A DNA stretch of 20,074 nt, from positions 1-20,074 of the forward strand of contig JANOCR010000290.1 of NCBI GenBank assembly GCA_031412355.1, read 5' to 3'. Source of the stretch: JAENVT01 sp031412355 (lineage in GTDB: Bacteria; Actinomycetota; Acidimicrobiia; Acidimicrobiales; Ilumatobacteraceae). The notes beneath the pieces were generated by a model. It ran no database searches and was not told the DNA's origin. It saw nothing but the letters and a program-made list of their open reading frames with translations. A program made the position numbers and the translations under genes. Shown here piece by piece: positions 16,087-20,074 of this stretch (position 1 is its first letter; every line of letters starts with the position of its first letter).

Positions 16087-18194
16087 CGTGCCTCCTGAGC
16101 CTTCTTGCGGATGAAGTTGTTGACCAGAACGGCCAGCAGCAGCACTCCACCGAGGAATGCGAAGCGGCCATCCGAGTTCCACCTGGTGGTTTGCACACCT
16201 ACGACCGAGACCGCCATGATCGCCGAGCCGAGGGCAGCACCGATCACCGACCCGTATCCGCCGGTGAGCAGGCAGCCGCCGACGACGGCGGCGATGATGT
16301 ATTCGAACTCCAACCCTGTGCCCTGGTTGGCCTGCACCGTGCCGTAGCGAAGTGCGATGAGCGTTCCGGCCAGGCAGCCGCACAATGAGACCGTGACGAA
16401 CAGTCCGACTTTGACTTGGCCGGCGGGCACACCCACAGCGCGTGCGGCGTCCTTGTTGCCGCCAACGGCAAATATCCAGTTGCCCCAGCGCGTCTTGACC
16501 AGCACATAGGACCCGATTGCGGCCACGATCAACCACCAGACCACCGTTTGACGCAGCACATTTTGCCCGACGCTGCCGCCGGCGGCTTTGACCTCGGCAG
16601 CGTGCTCGGGGGTGAGGTTCGACCAGACCAGGCGGATGATCAGTCCGACGAAGGCGGCGATGAAGCCGCCGAGTTGCAGGAGCTTGCCGAGGCGATCGGC
16701 GACCGCGTCGGCGTGCTCGCGCTTCTCCATCAGGAACTCGACCAATGAGTTGGCGGCGATGGCGATCGCCCCGATCATCATCGCCGCGAACATGCCGGTT
16801 CGGAAGCGAACGGTGCCCGAGTCGGCGCGGACCACGAAGGCCAACACGACGACGGCGACAGACACGAGCAAGCCGATGTACAACTGCCAACGCTTGCTGG
16901 TCTTGCCGGCAATGCCGCGTGCGATCATCATGAAGGTCAAGCCGCCGCCGGCGAGCACCAACATGCCCATGGCCCGCAGCGCCTGCACCGTTGTCAGCTG
17001 CAGGAAGCAGATCGCCATCGTCATCACCAACAGGCCGGAGTAGATCGAGAAAGCGCTGAGCTTGCCCCAGCTCGACGCCTTTCGGTCGCCACGCAACTCG
17101 GGCAACATTGCCCGCACGGCCAGACCTATACCGGCCAGAGCTGCGATGGTCGCGATGACCGGCCGGAGACCCGACGATGTCCACGTGAGGATCGCCATGC
17201 TCTGACGTCTGTCGAATGGGATCGGGGTGAGACACGCAAGTGCGACGAGGCCGACGCCCAGGCCGAGTCGCCGCGCCGCTTCGGGGGGCAACGCGCCAGC
17301 TCCAGCATCGCTGCCACGGGCCTTCCACCGGGCGAGGGCAGGGCCAACGATCGCCAGGACGACGCCAACGCCGGCGATCACGCCGAACAGTGCGTTCTGA
17401 CCGAGCCCATCGGTCCACAGCAGGCCGCAGAAACCGCCGATTGCAGCTGCCAGGCCAACGACGGTCAATCCCGCACCAACCGGATTGATCGATGCACGGC
17501 GGACGAACGACTGCTCGAGCAGCCCGTAGATGAAGGCTGCGCTGCCGGCGAAAACTAGCGCCAGGAAGAGATTGTCACGGATGCCGAACTCGGTGAACTT
17601 CCACTCGTGGGCAATCCAGCTCTTGAAGAACCCGGCACCGTCCTGATCGGCGATCTGATCGACCTGCACCTTGCCCACGAGGCGCTTGGAGATGACCAAC
17701 ATCACACCGCGCAACGTGAAGAACGAGGCGAGGGTGACGATGAAGCTGGGCAGCCCGGTCTTGTTGACCATGTATCCGTTGAACCAGCCAACTGCGGCGG
17801 CGGCCAGGAACGCAGAACCGATGGCCCAACCAATGTTGACGCCATCGCCCATGAAGTACCGCGAGAACAGACCGATCTGGATTGCAGTGGCGCCCGTCAT
17901 GACGCCCGACGACAGGTCGAACTCGCCGCCAATCATCAGCAGCGCCACGGCGGTGGCCATGATGCCCGTAGGCGCCGCAACGTCGAGCCAGTTCAGGGTT
18001 GTGTCGGCCTCGCCAAATGTTTGACCGTTCCCCCAGAAGAACGCCCACACGATGACGGCACCGATCAGGGCGCCGATCTCCGGGGAGACGAGCCACCGAC
18101 GCATCGGTCCACGGTGTGAGATCCGTTCGTCGGAAGGGATCGGCGGCGGTTCGGCAACCGGTTCGTCACCAATCCGTACATCTGTCGCTGTCAT
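16083..18194 (-). CDS. Oversized CUT2/RbsC-type ABC permease (putative inositol importer)
   Basis: This 703-residue membrane protein is about twice the 320-400 residues usual for RbsC/XylH-type permeases. The N-terminal part is canonical: membrane segments from about 40, GGEFDLSSGV (89-98), GWFNGYMVNKTGLPSFIVTLASFF (136-159) and LRGVMLVISKRLVGK (161-175). The C-terminal part is also canonical: TRWGNWIFAVGGNKDAARAVGVP (568-590), LRYGTVQANQGTG (615-627), and AVVGGCLLTGGYGSVIGAALG (636-656). Between them, roughly residues 230-545, lies an extra stretch with about eight hydrophobic segments and short charged loops. The frame is continuous and the codon style does not change, so it does not look like a sequencing error. 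The ATG has an AGGGGG-like sequence upstream. The substrate is inferred as inositol. Its role as transporter core is secure; the insert's role is unknown. Confidence 0.9.
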   Translation of the reverse strand: MTATDVRIGDEPVAEPPPIPSDERISHRGPMRRWLVSPEIGALIGAVIVWAFFWGNGQTFGEADTTLNWLDVAAPTGIMATAVALLMIGGEFDLSSGVMTGATAIQIGLFSRYFMGDGVNIGWAIGSAFLAAAAVGWFNGYMVNKTGLPSFIVTLASFFTLRGVMLVISKRLVGKVQVDQIADQDGAGFFKSWIAHEWKFTEFGIRDNLFLALVFAGSAAFIYGLLEQSFVRRASINPVGAGLTVVGLAAAIGGFCGLLWTDGLGQNALFGVIAGVGVVLAIVGPALARWKARGSDAGAGALPPEAARRLGLGVGLVALACLTPIPFDRRQSMAILTWTSSGLRPVIATIAALAGIGLAVRAMLPELRGDRKASSWGKLSAFSIYSGLLVMTMAICFLQLTTVQALRAMGMLVLAGGGLTFMMIARGIAGKTSKRWQLYIGLLVSVAVVVLAFVVRADSGTVRFRTGMFAAMMIGAIAIAANSLVEFLMEKREHADAVADRLGKLLQLGGFIAAFVGLIIRLVWSNLTPEHAAEVKAAGGSVGQNVLRQTVVWWLIVAAIGSYVLVKTRWGNWIFAVGGNKDAARAVGVPAGQVKVGLFVTVSLCGCLAGTLIALRYGTVQANQGTGLEFEYIIAAVVGGCLLTGGYGSVIGAALGSAIMAVSVVGVQTTRWNSDGRFAFLGGVLLLAVLVNNFIRKKAQEAR

Positions 18195-18304
18195 GGGGCC
18201 CCCTATACCTCAAGAGTTGCGTGTGCGTCTCGCCAAAACTATGTCAGTAAAGCGATGTGGCGGGCGCCTCGCGGCGCCCGCCACATCAGTTGTCTAGTTG
18301 GGAC
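18195..18304 (-). other. Intercistronic region between binding-protein and permease genes
   Basis: This 110-nt spacer is the largest gap in the operon. It holds the strong hairpin described separately and, next to the permease start, an AGGGGGG-type ribosome binding site. No promoter-like sequence is evident. Confidence 0.6.
18254..18287 (-). terminator. Perfect 15-bp hairpin with GCGA loop (attenuator or mRNA stabiliser)
   Basis: The arms 18254-18268 and 18273-18287 are exactly complementary (15 bp, 12 of them G-C). On the minus strand the loop reads GCGA, a stable GNRA tetraloop closed by C-G. The following minus-strand bases (GCTTTACTGACAT) lack a proper U-run. It therefore looks more like a partial terminator or a 3'-end stabiliser that keeps binding-protein mRNA more abundant than the downstream message, a known arrangement in ABC importer operons. 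Confidence 0.8.
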
Positions 18305-19378
18305 TCAGCGGGTTCCGCCGTCGACGAGTGCCGAGACGGCCTCGGCATTGTCCTTGGTCACGAAACCAGGACCGGTGTTGATCGGCAGACCGCCACCCAG
18401 GGTGTTCTGGTTGGTCGCGTTGAGGTACAACGCCACCACCGAGATGTAGCCCTGGAGGTACTGCTGCTGATCGATCGTGAACAGGACGCTGCCGTCGGCA
18501 ATGTCCCCCAACAGGTCAGGCGACAGATCGACGGCACCGATGGTGATCGTGCGACCCAGTTCCGCCACTGCTGCGGCGGTGTCGTGGGCGATGACCGGAC
18601 CGACGGCGAACACCGCATCGACATCCGGGTTGGTGTCGAGTGCGGCCTTCATGTCGGCCTGCTGCTGACCGGAGGAATCACCGGTCGTTGTGATCGGGTC
18701 CAAGAACGTACCCTTGAAGGTGCTCTTGGCGCCATCGCAGCGTGCATCGAGGCCGGTGTTGGTCTGCTCTTGCTTTGCGCACAGCAGGACCGTGGCGCCG
18801 GCTTCGTTGAACTTCTCACCAGCGCCTGCGCCGGCCGTGAACTCGTCCTGGCCGATGTGGGTGAATGCGCCGAACTCCTTGTACAGGTCCGAGCCCGAGT
18901 TGGTCGTGACCAGCGGGATGCCAGCCTCGACTGCTGCGGCGACTGCGTCGCGAACGGCATCGGGATCGGCGAGCGAAACGGCGAGACCGTCTACGCCGTC
19001 GGCAACTGCCTGGTTGATCATCGAGGCCTGAGCGGTACCGGTGTTGGTCGAACCCTGGTAGTCCACTGTGATCCCCAGTGCCTTGCCAGCGTCTTCGGCA
19101 CCCCTCTGGAACACTGACCAGAAGACGCCGTCGTCACCATGGGTGATGACGGCGATCGTGACGTCCTCGCCAGCCGTCACATCGACGGTGTCGGCGGGTG
19201 CGTCGGTGCCAGCAGGTGCATCCGTTCCTGCAGGTGCATCGGTGGCTGCCGGCGTTGTTGCGTCGGCCTCGGTGCCGCCGGGAGCGGCTGAGGTAGTGGT
19301 GTCATCTTCGTCACCGCACGCGGTCGCCAACAAGGCGAACGTGGCAAGCGTTGCGAAGACGTAACGGGTCTTCTTCAT
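18305..19378 (-). CDS. Sugar/inositol ABC transporter substrate-binding lipoprotein
   Basis: This 357-residue protein is the extracellular receptor of the importer. A lipoprotein signal peptide ends in the lipobox LLATAC, with Cys21 as the lipidation site. A Thr/Ala/Pro/Asp-rich linker (about 22-68, with TDAPAG repeats) tethers the domain. The mature part fits the periplasmic-binding-protein family that includes RbsB and inositol-binding proteins: VTIAVITHGDDGVFWSVFQ (about 73-91), DYQGSTNTGTAQASMINQAV, DGLAVSLADPDAV, GIPLVTTNSGSD and VDAVFAVGP. CUT2 receptors share this layout. The ATG at 19378 has a purine-rich GGGGGAAAGAG sequence upstream. It sits directly before the permease and ATPase genes in transcription order. 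Ligand identity as inositol comes from context, not from binding residues. Confidence 0.92.
   Translation of the reverse strand: MKKTRYVFATLATFALLATACGDEDDTTTSAAPGGTEADATTPAATDAPAGTDAPAGTDAPADTVDVTAGEDVTIAVITHGDDGVFWSVFQRGAEDAGKALGITVDYQGSTNTGTAQASMINQAVADGVDGLAVSLADPDAVRDAVAAAVEAGIPLVTTNSGSDLYKEFGAFTHIGQDEFTAGAGAGEKFNEAGATVLLCAKQEQTNTGLDARCDGAKSTFKGTFLDPITTTGDSSGQQQADMKAALDTNPDVDAVFAVGPVIAHDTAAAVAELGRTITIGAVDLSPDLLGDIADGSVLFTIDQQQYLQGYISVVALYLNATNQNTLGGGLPINTGPGFVTKDNAEAVSALVDGGTR
19198..19251 (-). repeat. Imperfect 18-nt tandem repeat, three units, in lipoprotein linker
   Basis: Three 18-nt units (19198-19215, 19216-19233, 19234-19251) encode the six-residue linker repeats related to TDAPAG. 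Third positions differ between copies, so the protein repeat appears maintained rather than freshly duplicated. Such linkers can vary in length between strains. Confidence 0.75.
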
Positions 19379-19444
19379 GTGTTCTCTTTCCCCCTCTAGG
19401 AGTGATGGTTTGCACCGGCACGAGCCGGCTGTCCACTGCCTGGT
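19379..19444 (-). promoter_or_regulatory. Spacer before binding-protein gene with small inverted repeat
   Basis: These 66 nt separate the TIM-barrel gene from the binding-protein gene. They contain the inverted repeat CCGGC/GCCGG (19415-19428, 4-nt loop), which could be a small RNA hairpin or an operator half-site pair, and a purine-rich ribosome binding site next to the start. I see no convincing -35/-10 promoter. Confidence 0.35.
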
Positions 19445-20074
19445 TTACCCAGCCAGCGATTTGAGGTACTCGATGCTCTTGCGAACACCGTGCACCGGAC
19501 CCTGCCCGAGCGGTGGCTCCCCATCGGTCAGGGCTACATCTTGTTCCAATACGTACCATCCGGCGTAACCGGACTGCTCGAGCGTTCGCACCGTAGCAGC
19601 GATCGGCGCATCGCCAGAACCTGCCGACGGGAACAAACCGTGCTGGATCGCCCCCATCCAGTCGAACTCGCCGGAGCGGAATCTGGCGGCGATTGCAGCA
19701 TCGACATCTTTGATGTGAACGAGGCCGACGCGGTCGCCCTGCTTGTCGGCAATGGCTACCGGGTCAGCACCACCGATGAACAAATGACCGGTATCGAGGC
19801 AAAACAACGCCGAAGAGTTGTTTAAGAATCGCTCGAACTCCTGGTCGGTCTCGATCAAGGTGTTGACGTGAGGATGCACGACCTGGGTGAGCCCGTACTC
19901 GGCCGCGATCTTGCCGGTTTCGCCGATTCCCTGAAAAAGGCTCGACCACTCCGTCGAGTCGAGTATCGGCCGATCCCATGACTCCATGCTGGCGATGACC
20001 GCGGCGACGAAGTACTGCCCGCCCGCGTCTGACAGGGTCTTGGCCGCGGCATGTGCAGCCTCGACCGACCCGGG
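19445..20074 (-). CDS. IolE-like TIM-barrel inosose dehydratase/isomerase, 5'-truncated
   Basis: The reading frame is open to the right edge, giving 209 residues; the family is usually 270-300, so the N-terminal third is outside the window. The ATG at 19987 is probably internal because the frame before it (VAAVIASMESWDRP) reads as a TIM-barrel strand and helix. Family features (AP-endonuclease-2/xylose-isomerase-like fold) are QVVHPHVNTLIET, CLDTGHLFIGGADP, RVGLVHIKDV and GWYVLEQD, holding the Asp, His and Glu residues that bind the metal in IolE/IolI-type enzymes. In this operon the likely reaction is dehydration of scyllo-inosose to the trihydroxycyclohexanedione (IolE). IolH or IolI, or another sugar-phosphate isomerase, remain possible. 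It shows that the operon continues beyond the right edge. Confidence 0.82.
   Translation of the reverse strand, partial: PGSVEAAHAAAKTLSDAGGQYFVAAVIASMESWDRPILDSTEWSSLFQGIGETGKIAAEYGLTQVVHPHVNTLIETDQEFERFLNNSSALFCLDTGHLFIGGADPVAIADKQGDRVGLVHIKDVDAAIAARFRSGEFDWMGAIQHGLFPSAGSGDAPIAATVRTLEQSGYAGWYVLEQDVALTDGEPPLGQGPVHGVRKSIEYLKSLAG

Noticed and set aside
15280..17418. 712-residue frame, i.e. an ATPase with a long N-terminal extension
   Set aside because: Only the last 268 residues are an ATPase. The earlier part is an Arg-rich out-of-frame reading of the permease gene, and an ATG with AGGAGG marks the true start at 16086.
16560..17505. Intein or mobile insertion inside the permease
   Set aside because: There are no splice-junction residues, homing-endonuclease motifs, terminal repeats or target duplications; the insert is made of membrane-spanning segments.
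18254..18287. Classical Rho-independent terminator
   Set aside because: The stem is ideal but no U-run follows on the coding strand, and the permease and ATPase genes downstream need the transcript. I kept it as an attenuator or stabiliser.
1..20074. CRISPR arrays, phage, defence or transposon signatures
   Set aside because: No regularly spaced repeats, integrase/transposase motifs or defence-type domains are visible; the whole window is explained by metabolic and transport genes.

Overview
The window is GC-rich, dense bacterial DNA with very short intergenic gaps, many GTG starts and 4-nt start/stop overlaps. This style, together with a Cgl0159-type aldolase inside an inositol cluster and a lipoprotein linker built of TDAPAG-like repeats, suggests a high-GC actinobacterium. 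A lineage such as Acidimicrobiia is plausible but is only an inference. No rRNA, tRNA, CRISPR array or mobile element is visible.

Left part (1-7675). A glycerol kinase (glpK), cut by the left edge, overlaps a secreted SGNH-hydrolase-like protein. This pair converges on an AlaC-type aminotransferase on the minus strand. Divergent to that gene lies inorganic pyrophosphatase (ppa). It is followed by a three-gene ABC system: an 866-residue FtsX-type permease with two FtsX-like halves, and two different ATPases, the second with a degenerate signature motif. All three ABC genes are tightly coupled.

Right part (7680-20074). Eleven consecutive minus-strand genes form a myo-inositol uptake and catabolism operon, read from right to left. 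In transcription order they are: an IolE-like TIM-barrel protein (cut by the right edge), a lipoprotein sugar-binding protein, an oversized CUT2/RbsC-type permease, a single-domain ATPase, iolC, a Cgl0159-family aldolase, iolB, a second Gfo/Idh/MocA oxidoreductase, iolD, a short-chain dehydrogenase and iolG. Together they import inositol and convert it through inosose (IolG), the diketone (IolE-like), 5-deoxyglucuronate (IolD), 5-dehydro-2-deoxygluconate (IolB) and its 6-phosphate (IolC). The aldolase then probably cleaves the phosphate to dihydroxyacetone phosphate and malonate semialdehyde. iolA, iolR and a classical iolJ are not in the window.

The most unusual points are as follows. The inositol-cluster permease is about twice the normal length because of a roughly 310-residue hydrophobic insert. 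A perfect 15-bp hairpin with a GNRA loop lies between the binding-protein and permease genes. The FtsX-type exporter is asymmetric. A secreted SGNH protein is coupled to glycerol kinase. I see no clear sign of a wholly new system; these are modifications of known ones.
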